A stretch of DNA of 64,000 nt. It comes from JBKQVT01 sp963727245 (GTDB lineage Bacteria; Planctomycetota; Planctomycetia; Pirellulales; Thermoguttaceae). The notes beneath the pieces were generated by a model that had not been told where the DNA came from, did no database searches, and was given only the letters and a program-made list of their open reading frames with translations. Numbering within the stretch: position 1 is the stretch's first letter; each line of letters starts with the position of its first letter. Of this stretch, positions 7,954 to 18,706 are shown piece after piece. The stretch is from positions 1,045,569 through 1,109,568 of the forward strand of contig CAVSFO010000001.1 of the NCBI GenBank assembly GCA_963727245.1, written 5' to 3'. The position numbers and the translations under genes are program-made.

Positions 7954-8778
7954 TTACCGCTTCTGGGACAAGGGATTCGCCAAGGCGTGCGCCAGCCGCC
8001 ATCCGCAGCCCATCATCACGATCTGTGAAATGCCGAACCACGCCAGGATGACGGTAACCACCACCGCCGCAACCAGAGTCCACCAGCGGAATCTCTGACT
8101 GAGGTCGGCGCACGATGCCCTGGTCGTCGCCACCCTCGCATCCAGTTTCTCGATTCGAGCGCACATGCTCGCCAACTTCCCGTCCAGGTCGGCCACACGG
8201 GCGACGATCCCCACGGCGGCTTTGCGGGCGAGTTTTCCCTTGTCCCGAAGTTCGATGAGTTCCACGCGTATGGCTTGGAGCTTGGCAATGGCGTCGGTCA
8301 GGGCGTCCGCGCATGCCTGGACCTGGTGGGCTACTGTCAATCCTGCGGATTCCTGATGCGAGGCGGCATATTCCGAGGACACCACGGCTTCGGACACCCT
8401 ACTGACGCCGCCGGCAATCGCGTGGCTGGAATCCAGCCAAGATTCCGCCGACCTTAGCTCCTGATAGACCTCTTCCAAGGTTTGCAGCAACGGCTCGCAC
8501 TCTCTTCTTGCGTTTGCCTCCGCGCTCCTCAACCGCTCTGCGATCCTCGACATTTCGCTGACCCGACGGCGGCTCCTTTCCAACACCTGCTTCACGCGAT
8601 CAAGTTTGATGTCCACGAAGCCGAGCGCTTCGTCGGCGGTTCCAAACACGGCAGCGCCTACGGGGTCCACACGACTCTTGCCCACCCAGACACCGACGAT
8701 CCCTCCGATGCACAGGAACAGGCCGAGGACCGCCAGTAGAAGAGTTCCATGCCCAGCCAAGCGTCGAACAATGTTCAT
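7954..8778 (-). CDS. Membrane-anchored coiled-coil protein
   Basis: 274 residues; ATG 8778 follows GGAGGATC. A transmembrane segment lies near the N-terminus (TLLLAVLGLFLCIGGIVGV) and another near the C-terminus (WWTLVAAVVVTVILAWFGIS). The intervening 190 residues are largely coiled coil: LDRVKQVLERSRRRVSEMSR, then IAERLRSAEANARRECEPLL and LDGKLASMCARIEKLDARVA. Such hairpin proteins often act as envelope or chemoreceptor-like scaffolds, but no signalling domain is present. It lies just downstream of the SpoIIE/STAS set, on the same strand but 93 bases past the STAS stop codon. A shared operon is possible, not shown. Confidence 0.75.
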   Translation of the reverse strand: MNIVRRLAGHGTLLLAVLGLFLCIGGIVGVWVGKSRVDPVGAAVFGTADEALGFVDIKLDRVKQVLERSRRRVSEMSRIAERLRSAEANARRECEPLLQTLEEVYQELRSAESWLDSSHAIAGGVSRVSEAVVSSEYAASHQESAGLTVAHQVQACADALTDAIAKLQAIRVELIELRDKGKLARKAAVGIVARVADLDGKLASMCARIEKLDARVATTRASCADLSQRFRWWTLVAAVVVTVILAWFGISQIVMMGCGWRLAHALANPLSQKR

Positions 8779-8870
8779 ACGATCCTCCAAGGGCGCGAGG
8801 ACGGGTTACGTTGATGGAAATCGATCTCTGAAGGTCGGTGCCGAGCCGAAATAGAAACGGGTATCCGCCG

Positions 8871-9272
8871 TCACGTCAAGTCATGACGCGACTGGCGGTG
8901 CCTGCGAAAGAATGACGTGCCGCTCGCCTTGAACGACGCCATGGCATCGGCAGCGTCCGCATGGATGTCGAACACCTTGTCAAGGCCGGTGATCTTGAAC
9001 ACTTGGCCGATGTCGGGGCTGATGTTGCACAGCTTCAGTGAGATCTTGAATTCCGTGCACTTCTTCTTCACCCGAATCAGCACGCCCAACGCCGCCGAGG
9101 ACATGAACCCCACGTGACCAAAGTGCAACAACACGTTGCTCTCTTCGGTCTTGTCCAACAGTTCCACGATCTCTCGATAGCACTGCTCGATGACCGCTCC
9201 GTCCACGAACCGTGCTACGTCCACGAAAATGACGCGGATCTCGTCCTTAACTTCGCTCTTGACTATTGCCAT
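8871..9272 (-). CDS. STAS-domain anti-sigma factor antagonist
   Basis: 133 residues starting MAIVKSEVKDEIRVIFVD (ATG 9272 after GAAGGGAG). The STAS core is IEQCYREIVELLDKTEESN, LLHFGHVGFMSSAALGVLI and LCNISPDIGQVFKITGLDKV. The FMSSAALG loop carries the serine pair that is phosphorylated in SpoIIAA/RsbV-type antagonists. In partner switching the unphosphorylated form sequesters an anti-sigma kinase, and a PP2C phosphatase reactivates it. The matching phosphatase is encoded upstream on the same strand (9558-10756). No kinase is visible in this window, so the partner lies elsewhere. Confidence 0.9.
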   Translation of the reverse strand: MAIVKSEVKDEIRVIFVDVARFVDGAVIEQCYREIVELLDKTEESNVLLHFGHVGFMSSAALGVLIRVKKKCTEFKISLKLCNISPDIGQVFKITGLDKVFDIHADAADAMASFKASGTSFFRRHRQSRHDLT

Positions 9273-9557
9273 GGCTCGCTCCCTTCGAATCAAGTTGGGG
9301 CCAACGATGCGCCGGCCTGGAATTATCACCAGTATACCAGTGCTTTCAGACTTTCGCTATTCGTACAACACCAAGCTGTTGAACCACTTGGTGGGCGGCA
9401 ATCGGTCCATCACCAGACCGTTTGGCGGCGAGTCGCAAACACATTCGACAAAGTCGTCGATCTTCCACATGTGGCGCAGTTCGGTGTTGAAAACTCTGCG
9501 GATCATGGACCGACCGCACTTTGACGCCGCTCGCCGTTTTCTGCTGGAATCCTTGGC

Positions 9558-10756
9558 CTAGGGGACTGAGACGGCCAGAATCGATAGGTCGTCGCTGAGG
9601 CGCTCTTCGCCTCGCCAGGCAAGGACCTTCTGGACCAGGGATTCGACGGTTTCTTGCAAGCCGAGTGCCTGGCCTTCGGCGATAGCGCTAAGCAACCGCT
9701 CATTGCCGAACTCCTCATCCTGGGCATTCACCTCCTCGGTCACGCCGTCCGAATGGAGATACAAGCGATCGCCACGCTGCAAATCGATTACCGACTCGTC
9801 ATATTCTGCCTCATCGATCATGCCGATAGCGAAGCCCATCACGTCGAGGCGTTTGGGGGGACTTCCCTGGCGGACCAAGATTGGTGCGGGATGCCCGGCA
9901 ACCGTGAAGCGAAACCGATGGGTACGAACGTCCAAGAGTCCGTAGATCATCGTAAAATAGTGATCTCCGTTCGACTCCATCGGGTAGAGTGAGTTCAGCC
10001 TGGAGGCCACCAGTACCGGGTCCACGGCATCGGGGCTCGTACCGGGACCGGCCACGAGGGAAGGCGCGCTCTCCCGCGCGGATGCAGGCTCCGAGTGGCC
10101 GTCACCGAAAGCAGGGCGGCCGGCACGCCGTGCCCGCTGACGTCCAGCAGGTAAAGGGCGATCAGGTCATCGTTGATCCGGACGATGTTGAGGGCGTCTC
10201 CGGCCAACTCGTCACAAGGCCTGTACGTCCAGGCGAAGTTCAACCCCTGGATCTCAGGAAAGCCTTCGGGCAGGAGCATCCGTTGTACACGGGCGGCTGC
10301 ATCCAGGTCTCGCTTCATGCGCTGATTCGCACGGAAGAGATCCTCGTTCTGCCGCTCGATCTTCGCGAAGGCTTCCTGCAACTGCTGCGTCATGCTGTTG
10401 AATGCCTTGGAGAAGTCTCCCATGAAATCGACGCGCTGGCTCAGGTCACCCCCAGCGATCTGCTGGGTCTTCCAGGTCAGGTGGCGCAGATTCGCGTGGA
10501 GGTTCTTGAACGATTGAAGGACATGCATCCTGCCGACGGGGACATTGAGGTCGAGGTCGCCACGTGACACGGCGGAGATCGCGGCGGCCAGAGCCTGATA
10601 CTCTGCGACGAATCGGTTCGCGTACTCGACGACCTGCCTGACCTCGTTGTCCGGATAGTCCTTCGGCAAGTCCAGCGGCGGAGGCAACTCGCCCTTCAGA
10701 ACGCGGTGGAACAGCGCCGTGATCCTGTCAATGTCCTCTTCCCGTACTTCAAGCAT
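9558..10756 (-). CDS. HAMP-like/PP2C (SpoIIE-type) serine phosphatase, frameshifted
   Basis: About 399 residues when the frame is repaired near 10070-10090. The N-terminal half is soluble with a HAMP/helical linker (GGDLSQRVDFMGDFSKAFNS, then LQEAFAKIERQNEDLFRANQ). The C-terminal SpoIIE phosphatase follows, from RVQRMLLPEGFPEIQGL onward. Metal-binding acidic residues are present: AGDALNIV, LYLLDVSGHGVPAALLS, YLHSDGVTE and LSDDLSILAVS. There is no transmembrane segment, so sensing is probably delegated to the adjacent V4R protein, whose stop is 10 bases upstream. It should dephosphorylate the STAS antagonist encoded downstream. The break moves homology to a second frame (SAPSLVAGPG...). It is likely a one-base error, otherwise the phosphatase would be dead. 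Confidence 0.85.
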
Positions 10757-10766
10757 GCGATTGCCT

Positions 10767-11294
10767 TTAAGAAATAGGCTTCACATCGAAACGGCATACT
10801 CTGTCACCCGAACACCAGCAGTCCACCTCCTTGACCAGGAATTGCTTGCCGGTGTGGGCGGAAAGAAGGCCGCTGATGAACCCTTCGTCATAAGTGCAGA
10901 TCTGCTCGCCGCAGGCGGGCAGGCCGGAACAATCGAGATCCTCGGCGACCGTCAAGGTGAAGGCCAGAGTCTCCAAATCCCCTTTCTCGACCCGCAGGAT
11001 GCCAATGCCCAAATTCTTCAGCACCTCCTGGAGTTCGGCAACAAAGTCGCCGAAGGACTCTCGCTTCGTGATGAGGTTCTCGTAGAAATGCCTTCCGGCA
11101 GTCTCGCCGGCGGCATAGAAAACTTTGTCCGCCGCCTCCACGCCATACTGCCTGATGAGCACATCCCGAAGCGTGAACTGCATCAGCCGGTAGACGGCAA
11201 CGTCTGTCTTAAACCCAAGATTTGGCCGGCCTACGTCGATTTGCCCAAGCATGGTCCACTGAAAAGCAGATTCCTCACGTTCTTCCTTAAACAT
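10767..11294 (-). CDS. V4R-domain sensor protein
   Basis: 175 residues. An N-terminal helix pair (GFKTDVAVYRLMQFTLRDVL) leads to a V4R (vinyl-4-reductase) domain with the late cysteine cluster EVDCWCSGDRVCRFDV and further cysteines in DCSGLPACGEQICTYDEGF. V4R domains bind small hydrophobic ligands or metal ions and serve as input modules (BchJ, XylR/DmpR-type activators). Encoded just ahead of the HAMP/SpoIIE phosphatase, it is probably the ligand-sensing partner of the phosphatase. The order V4R - phosphatase - STAS suggests a complete input branch of a partner-switching circuit. The ligand is unknown. Confidence 0.85.
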   Translation of the reverse strand: MFKEEREESAFQWTMLGQIDVGRPNLGFKTDVAVYRLMQFTLRDVLIRQYGVEAADKVFYAAGETAGRHFYENLITKRESFGDFVAELQEVLKNLGIGILRVEKGDLETLAFTLTVAEDLDCSGLPACGEQICTYDEGFISGLLSAHTGKQFLVKEVDCWCSGDRVCRFDVKPIS

Positions 11295-11582
11295 TGGCCA
11301 TTGATCCTTTCTTTCTTCAAGGCTTTCCGCCTGTTACTGCCACGGTCTTCGTCGTCTGGACCACGATTGCACCCCATCACCACGTCCCGTGCGGGGGGGG
11401 GTGCCTGGTTTCTATTACTTGTCTCAGGGTATCACATCGAAATCCCGGTTTGTAGTCAGGCAGGTGGCTGCAACCCACTTATTTGGTGCGAGTCCAAAGC
11501 TACAATATATACGAGCAACCAGACAAACAACGCTTCGCGGATCACAAGCCACAGTACCCGCTGATTGGGTGGGAGGGTCAAG

Positions 11583-14325
11583 ATGAACCAGGAACAGTCA
11601 AGGCTGAAAGCAGCGCGAGAACAAGGCGTTGCGTGGAAGAAATGGGGGCCCTACCTGAGCGAACGCCAGTGGGGCACCGTGCGCGAGGACTATAGCGAAA
11701 ACGGTGACGCCTGGAATTTTTTCAGCCACGATCACGCCCGCTCGCGCGCCTACCGCTGGGGCGAGGACGGCATCGCCGGCCTTTCCGACGACCAACAGCA
11801 CCTCTGCTTCGCGCTGGCCCTGTGGAACGGCAAGGACCCCATTCTCAAGGAACGGCTCTTCGGATTGACCAACAGCGAGGGCAACCATGGCGAAGATGTG
11901 AAGGAGTACTACTTCTACCTCGACAGCACGCCGACGCACTCGTACATGAAGTATCTCTACAAGTACCCCCAGGCGGCCTATCCCTACGCCGACCTGCTGG
12001 AGACGAACCGCCGGCGCAACCGCAACGACATGGAGTATGAACTCCTCGACACCGGCGTCTTCAAGGACGACCGATACTTCGACGTATTCGTGGAGTACGC
12101 CAAAGCCGGTCCGGAAGATATCCTGGTGCGGATCACGGCGGCCAACCGGGGACCGGACGCGGCCGAGCTGCATCTTCTGCCCATGCTCTGGTTCCGCAAC
12201 GACTGGTCGTCGTGGATTGCCGAATCCAACCGAGCCGCCGAGAAACCACACCTCAGGCAGATCGAGACACCATCAGGCGCCATCGCGGTCGCGGCAACGC
12301 ATCCCGTGCTCGGCGAATTCACCCTTTCCTGCGAAGGCGAGGTGCCGCTGCTCTTCACCGAGAACGAAACAAACCACCAGCGGCTCTTCCCCGGGCAAAA
12401 GAACGAGAGCCCCTACGTCAAGGACGGCATCAACGACTGCGTGGTGCAGGGCAACGAAGGCGCCGTGAACCCCGGCAAGCAGGGCACCAAGGTCGCGGCC
12501 CAGTACCAGGTCAGCGTCGGCGCCGGTCAGACCACAGTGATTCGCCTGCGGCTCTCCAGGCCTTCTCCGGACCAGAAGGGCAATCCCTTCGGGAAGCAAT
12601 TTGATGAAGTCTTCGCGGACAGGCTTCGTGAGGCCGATGAGTTCTACAAGTCGGTCACGCCGCGATCGGTGAGTACAGACGCGGCCAACGTGATGCGCCA
12701 GGCGCTGGCCGGCATGCTCTGGACCAAGCAATTCTTCTTCTTCGACGGTGACAACTGGCTGGACGAGCACCGTTCCAATCCCCTGCATTCCGGATATCGC
12801 AACGCCCGGAACTCGGAGTGGTTCCACATGTTGAACAAGGACATCATTCTCGATGCCCGACAAGTGGGAGTACCCCTGGTACGCCGCCTGGGACTTGGCC
12901 TTCCACACGCTGCCGCTGGCGATCGTGGACCCGGACTTCGCCAAGCAGCAGATGGAACTGATGTTGAAGGGGGTTTACCTGCATCCCAGCGGCCAGATCC
13001 CCGCCTACGAGTGGAATTTCAGCGACGTGAACCCACCGGTCCATGCCTGGGCGACCCTCTTCCTCCATCGCACCGAGGAGGCCCTGCGCGGCCAAGCCGA
13101 TGTCGATTTCCTCAAGTCGGCCTTCAATAAGTTGCTGCTGAACTTCACCTGGTGGGCGAACCGCAAGGACCGCTTCGGCAAGAACGTGTTCGAGGGCGGC
13201 TTCCTCGGATTGGACAACATCGGCGTTTTCGACCGCAGCGCGCCGTTGCCTACCGGGGGCCGCCTGGAGCAGGCGGACGGCACGGCATGGATGGCGCTGT
13301 TCAGCCAGAACATGGGCGAACTCGCCATTGAACTCGCCTCCCACGACCGCACCTACGAGGACATGGTCACCAAGTTCGTCGAGCACTTCGTGTACATCGC
13401 CGCGGCCATGAACCAACCTGGGGCCAGCGGTATGTGGGACGAAGAGGACGGCTTCTACTACGACCTGCTGGTGCTCCCCGATGGCAGCACCACGCGGCTC
13501 AAGGTTCGCTCGATGGTGGGGCTCCTGCCCCTCTGCGCCACCACAATCATGGAAAAGTGGCAGCGGGAGCGAATTCCGCGGGCGATGGCTGAGATGTACG
13601 ATCGCTTGCGCCGAATGCCCGAGCTCCTGAACTCCATCCATCCCACGGGCCCGGGACACCTGGGCGTGGCCGAGCGGGGGATTCTGGCCCTGGTCAACCC
13701 GGAGCGGCTCCGCCGGATCCTCTCGAAGATGCTCGACGAGAACGAATTCCTCTGCCCCTATGGCATCCGCTCGCTTTCGAAGTTCCACCAGCAGCATCCC
13801 TACGTCTTCCACGCGCAAGGCCAGGAGTACCGGGTGGACTACCTGCCGGCCGAGTCGAACACCGGCATGTTCGGCGGCAATTCCAACTGGCGCGGCCCGG
13901 TCTGGATGCCGGTGAACGCCATGATTATCCGGGCCCTTTTGCAGTTCTACCTCTACTACGGCGACAACTTCAAGATTGAATGCCCCACGGGCTCAGGCCG
14001 GATGATGAACCTCTTCGAGGTGGCCAAAGAGATCGCGGATCGGCTTACCCGCATCTTCCTGCGCGACGAGCAAGGCCGGCGTCCGGTTTACGGCGGCACG
14101 GAAAAATTTCAATCCGATCCCCACTGGCGCGACCACATCCTGTTCTATGAATACTTCCATGGCGACAACGGCGCCGGGCTCGGCGCAAGCCATCAAACCG
14201 GCTGGACCGGCGTTGTGGCCAAATGCATTCAGCTTTTCGGCTACCTGGACCCCGAGCGGGCCCTGGCGGTGGGCAAGGGGGCCGCGTTTGAAGGGGGCCG
14301 CAGACGCCCGGGAGCAGTGACATGA
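11583..14325 (+). CDS. GH63-like (MGH1-type) glucosidase, frameshifted
   Basis: About 914 residues across a frame break near 12845-12853; start ATG 11583 after GGGAGGG. The N-terminal beta-sandwich region includes KKWGPYLSERQWGTVREDYS and GLTNSEGNHGEDVKEYYFYL. The alpha/alpha barrel part continues in the next frame with MPDKWEYPWYAAWDLAFHTL and GQIPAYEWNFSDVNPPVHAW. Toward the end come GGNSNWRGPVWMPVNAMIIR and HQTGWTGVVAKCIQLFG. The W.YPW.AAWD and RGP.W.P motifs are those of GH63/mannosyl-oligosaccharide-glucosidase-like enzymes, where Asp in AWD and a late acidic residue act as catalysts. There is no signal peptide, so it is cytoplasmic. It overlaps the GH13 gene by four bases (ATGA), implying joint metabolism of an alpha-glucoside. 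Confidence 0.85.
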
Positions 14326-15803
14326 AAGCATGGGCCAAGAATCCCGTCATCTACGAGATCAACACCTGGGTCTGGCTGCGTGAACTCGGCCAGAAGCACC
14401 AGAGGCCGATGAATCTTGCCGCGGTGCCGCCAGAGGTGTGGGATGAGATTGCCTCCCTTGGCTTCGATGCCGTGTGGCTGATGGGCGTCTGGGAGCGGAG
14501 CCCGGCCGGGATTGAAATCGCCCTGCGGAACAAGGGCCTCCTGGAGGATTTCCGCCGGGCCCTTCCCGACTTTTCGGCAGAGGACAATGTCGGCTCGCCG
14601 TATTGCGTGCGTCGTTACGTCGTGGACGAGCGCCTCGGTGGTCCCGCGGGGCTGGCGGCAGCCCGCAAAATGCTTTCAGAGCGAGGCATCCGGCTAATCC
14701 TCGATTTTGTGCCCAACCACGTGGCCCCCGACCATCCCTGGGCCTCGACGCATCCCGAGTATTTCATTCAGGGAGACGACGAGGACCTGCGCAAAGACCC
14801 CGCCTCGTTTATTGCTGCCGGAGGAAGGGTTCTTGCCTGTGGCCGGGACCCGTACTTTCCAGCCTGGCCCGACGTGCTCCAACTCAACGCCTTCAGCCCG
14901 GGGCTGCGGGTCGCAATCGCTGAGACGGTGCTGCAGATCGCCGAGCAATGCGACGGTGTGCGATGCGACATGGCCATGCTGATGATGAGCGACGTCTTCG
15001 AGCGTACCTGGGGGGCCCGGGCCGGCAACAAGCCCACCGAGGACTATTGGCCGTCTCTTATCCCGGCGGTGCGGTCGCGCCACCCGGAGTTCCGGTTCAT
15101 GGCCGAAGCGTATTGGGACCTGGAATGGGCGCTTCAGCAACAGGGCTTTGACTTCTGTTACGACAAAAAACTCTACGATCGCATGGAGCACGGGGACGCC
15201 GAGAGCGTGCGACTGCACCTCTGCGCGGACCTTTTCTACCAGGAACGGCTCGTTCGCTTCCTGGAGAACCACGATGAGCCCCGGGCGGCGGCGACTTTTT
15301 CCGCAGAGAAGGCCCGGGCAGTTGCCGTGTTGGTCCTCACCCTCCCCGGCGCAAAGCTCCTTCACGAAGGGCAGTTCGAGGGCCGCAGGATACGGCTCCC
15401 GGTCTTCCTCAGCCGCCGCCCCGACGAGTCGCCGGATCAGGATCTAGAAGCGTTCTACCAGCGTCTGCTCGCGGAGACGGCACAGGACGTGTTCCGGAAC
15501 GGCCGGTGGAGGCTCTGCGATCGCAGCGGCTGGCCGGACAACCCGAGCCACCTGAACATCGTGGCCTGGTGCTGGGAGCTGCGGGACGAGCGTTATCTCG
15601 TCGCGGTCAACTTCTCGGACACCCCTTCCCAAGCGGTCATCCGGATGCCCTGGGAGGATCTGCCGGGGAGGGCTTGGCGGTTTTCAGAGCTGCTGTCCGT
15701 GGAATCCTACGAACGTCGTGGCGACCAGATGGCCGAGTTAGGGCTCTTTGTGTCCCTGGGGCCGTGGCGATGGCACCTCTTCCGGCTAGAGCCGGTCTCC
15801 TGA
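14322..15803 (+). CDS. GH13 alpha-amylase family enzyme
   Basis: 493 residues. All four GH13 regions are visible: I, LILDFVPNHVAPDHPW; II, CDGVRCDMAMLM with the nucleophile Asp; III, FRFMAEAYWDLEW with the acid/base Glu; IV, VRFLENHDEPRAAATF with the stabilising Asp. The protein opens NPVIYEINTWVWLRELGQ, an unusual variant of the amylase N-terminus, and ends with a beta-sandwich (RYLVAVNFSDTPSQAVIRMP). It has no signal peptide. Translation overlaps the glucosidase upstream. The substrate is not assignable; the pair may handle glycogen-like or trehalose-type alpha-glucans in the cytosol. Confidence 0.9.
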   Translation: MKAWAKNPVIYEINTWVWLRELGQKHQRPMNLAAVPPEVWDEIASLGFDAVWLMGVWERSPAGIEIALRNKGLLEDFRRALPDFSAEDNVGSPYCVRRYVVDERLGGPAGLAAARKMLSERGIRLILDFVPNHVAPDHPWASTHPEYFIQGDDEDLRKDPASFIAAGGRVLACGRDPYFPAWPDVLQLNAFSPGLRVAIAETVLQIAEQCDGVRCDMAMLMMSDVFERTWGARAGNKPTEDYWPSLIPAVRSRHPEFRFMAEAYWDLEWALQQQGFDFCYDKKLYDRMEHGDAESVRLHLCADLFYQERLVRFLENHDEPRAAATFSAEKARAVAVLVLTLPGAKLLHEGQFEGRRIRLPVFLSRRPDESPDQDLEAFYQRLLAETAQDVFRNGRWRLCDRSGWPDNPSHLNIVAWCWELRDERYLVAVNFSDTPSQAVIRMPWEDLPGRAWRFSELLSVESYERRGDQMAELGLFVSLGPWRWHLFRLEPVS

Positions 15804-15825
15804 GCGGCGGGACGGCACCGTTGCC

Positions 15826-16500
15826 TTAGCGCTTTGACGCTTGGGTCACTTTCAAACCTACCAATCCGGCTACCAGAACTGCCAGGTAAACTTGGCCAGT
15901 CACGGCCTCCATCCACGCGAGCGTTCGGGCCAACACCGTGGTAGGCGTAACATCACCGTATCCCAGCGTGGTCAGGGTAATGAAGCTGTAGTAGTTGAAG
16001 ATTCCGTGGCGCGATAGAGCCGTTGCAGAAACGGCGCCTTGCACGTCTGGCATGCGAAACGACCCTGGGAAAAACGTCTCCACAGCGGAGTACAGAAAGC
16101 TCCAAATGATACCCAAGAGCAGGTAGCCACACACAGCTCCCCAAATCGCGTCGCCCGACACCTCACATACCAAGATTGTGCGCAGAATTTCGTACAAGGC
16201 GAATCCAAAGACGGAGACTGCCAGCAGGTGTGCTGTCACCAGGATCAGTTGGCCTGCCGAACCGCTCCACCAACGGCTCACCCAAATAGCAAGAAATGCG
16301 GTCAAGCCGAGCAAGATCGCGATCTGTCGATGCTCCTTCTTCTCGAACAACAACAGCAGCACGGTGACGATGAGCACAGAGAAAACAAAGTCGAATGAGC
16401 CTTGTTCGTCGACGAGCCCCGAGGTGAGAGGCTGGGCTACAGCAAGCAAGAACGAGGCCAGGAGCACAGCGGCGAATCGCCATTGGTGATCGATGGTCAA
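15826..16500 (-). CDS. Potassium channel family membrane protein
   Basis: 224 residues with about six membrane segments, for example FAAVLLASFLLAVAQPL, FSVLIVTVLLLLF and WGAVCGYLLLGIIWSFLYSA. The pore loop YYSFITLTTLGYGDVTP is followed by a last helix, GQVYLAVLVAGLVGL. TLGYGD is a textbook K+ selectivity filter, so this is a 4TM-plus-pore channel-like protein. The start is TTG 16500, whose bases overlap the TGA of the upstream RND remnant. An internal start cannot be excluded. There is no cytoplasmic RCK/TrkA domain, so gating is unknown. Confidence 0.88.
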   Translation of the reverse strand: MTIDHQWRFAAVLLASFLLAVAQPLTSGLVDEQGSFDFVFSVLIVTVLLLLFEKKEHRQIAILLGLTAFLAIWVSRWWSGSAGQLILVTAHLLAVSVFGFALYEILRTILVCEVSGDAIWGAVCGYLLLGIIWSFLYSAVETFFPGSFRMPDVQGAVSATALSRHGIFNYYSFITLTTLGYGDVTPTTVLARTLAWMEAVTGQVYLAVLVAGLVGLKVTQASKR

Positions 16501-17468
16501 GATTGACTCCTTGAGACACGATAGAACAAGGCATACAGCACCGGAACCACAACCATGGTCAGGACGGTCCCTAAAGCCAGGCCAAACATGATCGTCACTG
16601 CCATGGACACCCAGAATACGTCCTGGAGTAACGGCAACATTCCGAAGACGGTGGTTGCCGCGGCATTGACCACCGGACGCAGCCGGGAGACGGCCGCCCC
16701 GACCACCGCATCATACGGAATCATTCCTTCGGCCAGATTGACGTTGACCTGGTCCAGGAGCACCACCGCGTTCTTAATCATCATCCCCGAGAGGCTCATC
16801 GCGCCCAGCAAGGCGATGAATCCGAAGGGTGCGCGCGTCAACAGCAGCCCCCCGGTGATTCCAATCATCACAAAGGGAATCACCAGCAGAATGATCAACG
16901 GCGGACGGTAGGCGTTGAAGAGGACTACGAGGATCAGCACCATGATGACCAGCGAGGGAATCAGCCCCGGGATCAATGCCTGCTGGGACTCCCGCGAACT
17001 GCGATCTTCGCCGCTCCACTCCAGCCGGTAACCCGGGGGAAGCGGAATGGATTGGAAATCGCTCTTGATACTTTTCAGCAGCGTCGGAGCGGTCACACCG
17101 TTGGGCGAACACTGCACGGTGATCGCTCGGCGGCGGTCCCATCGCCAGATGATCGGATCTTCCCATTCGGTCGTGATGCCATCGACCACTTGCGAGACGG
17201 GTACCGTGTTGCTCGACAGTTTGGGAATAATCTGGAGCCCCATCAGACTCGTGGCCGCTAGATCGCGTTCGGCCTTGGGACTTCGCAGCACAATGGGGAT
17301 GAGATCGTCGCCCTCCCGGTATTGCCCAACGGGAATCCCGTCGGATGAACGTTTCGTGGCGCCGGCCAGATCATCACGTGAGACGCCCGCCCAGCGCCCG
17401 CGCTGCTGGTTGTACTGCGGAACGAGCTTACAGACCCGCTGGTAAGCGTTCACGGGACGGCCTGGAAC
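16497..17468 (-). pseudogene. C-terminal remnant of an RND efflux pump (AcrB/HAE1 type)
   Basis: The frame matches only the last third of RND inner-membrane transporters: a porter-domain end (QRVCKLVPQYNQQRGRW) and DGIPVGQYREGDDLIPIVLR. The C-terminal transmembrane bundle follows, with PLIILLVIPFVMIGITGGLL and GAMSLSGMMIKNAVVLLDQV. It ends AVTIMFGLALGTVLTMVVVP, then a short tail. A TAA at 17469-17471 closes the frame right before the homology begins and nothing upstream resembles the missing two thirds. It is a truncated pump, not a frameshift. No membrane fusion protein or outer-membrane factor is nearby. Confidence 0.85.
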
Positions 17469-17596
17469 TTATGACCCGTTTCTCGGCCGAGCGGCGTCTC
17501 CTGGCCGGGCGACGCGGGCCGAAAAAATCGACCTGTCCCCTTCCTTCACGTAACACCAGCGTCTACGCCACGCAAATCAGAGTGCGCACGTCAATA

Positions 17597-17825
17597 TTAA
17601 TGATGCGATTTCTCGTCCGCGTCCCTAGAAGATGATTTCGGATTCTGCCCAAGACCGTGAACGTAGGCCCGGTCGGCCTCACTCAGCTTCTCAACGGGAA
17701 TACTCAGGACCTTGCCATCCTGCCTTCTCAGAAACACGCTACCGTCCTTAAGATCGACGAAATCCGCACTGACGTGCAACTTACCGGTGCTATCAGCCCA
17801 CTGCCGTGCGGTACTAATATCCGTG
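17597..17825 (-). pseudogene. SHD1 (SLA1 homology 1) domain fragment
   Basis: The 60 residues ending at 17597 (FVDLKDGSVFLRRQDGKVLS, then IPVEKLSEADRAYV) form the second half of an SHD1 domain. The first half (RQWADSTGKLHVSAD) is in the same frame just upstream to about 17815. SHD1 domains are common in secreted planctomycete proteins. No good start codon, signal peptide or remaining protein is visible upstream, so this is likely the 3' end of a longer broken gene. Confidence 0.5.
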
Positions 17826-18706
17826 CCTCCCGTCGTCCGAAATTGCTGTCTCGGAAGACAAAACCCCGAGAACCGGTCAGGAAGGCAACTTCCCGGAGCA
17901 GCCCTCCTCGTCGCCCATCCACCCCGTGAACCTCGCCTGCGACCACGGGTCGGACATCCAGGAAGTGTCCGGCTCGGGCAGTTCCTGAGCCTGCCCCACG
18001 GTCAGCCAGCCCCAGGTGGTCTCATTAGACCATCCCCGGGATTGCTAGGGCAACGGGTCCCAGGGGCTGCCGAAAGGGTTCCAGACGGGCAGACCGCTAG
18101 GAGAGGTCTTTCCGGCATGCGAGAAACGTGTCCGAAACGGCTGGCCTGCTGCAGGAAGAGGTTCCACAGGGGCGAACGGGCCGCCTCGAACGCCCCACGC
18201 CGCCGCCAAGAACCGTTGCCGTCAAACGCTTTGCCCTATGCACTCGGCAAGAACGGGCTACGCCCGTCCCCGAAAAAGCCCCGACACCGGCGCCACTCCC
18301 TATCGGGAAGTCCCGGCCCCGCGCCTCCTTGAAAGGAGGGGAAGGTGGTGGGCATGGAGTATCTACGACGCCCGCCTTTGCGTTTTGCGACCGGCAACCC
18401 CGGCTGGCGCTCGTCAAGCGGGTCGTCCGGAAGATCAGGCGAGTGGCAGGGGAGTACGCCGCGCCGCTCGGCGATCAGGAGCCGCTGCGGAGGGGCGAGA
18501 GGGCGACGGTGGGGAGCAAGGCAGAGGATGGGGGCGTGATTCCAACCGTCGCCGCCGATTTGAAGCATCAACAGCAACAGGTTCCCCGCCATCATTGCGG
18601 TATCCCTTTCTCCCTGGTAGGCTGATAGGGGGCTTGGGAGGACGGGTCAATGGCAAATCCACAGCACGCCGAAATCGTTAAGCAGGGTGCGGAGGTGAAT
18701 CGCGTC
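17826..18706. other. Gene-poor stretch
   Basis: About 880 bases. Several overlapping frames of 100-200 codons exist on both strands but have arginine/proline-rich, family-less translations typical of high-GC non-coding frames. No RNA gene or insertion-sequence end was recognised. A GGAGG lies just upstream of the secreted protein that starts at 18707. Confidence 0.5.

Noticed and set aside
18128..18625. 165-codon frame in the gene-poor stretch
   Set aside because: No start signal, biased to Arg/Pro/Gly, and no domain pattern; the opposite strand frame is equally plausible, so neither is called.
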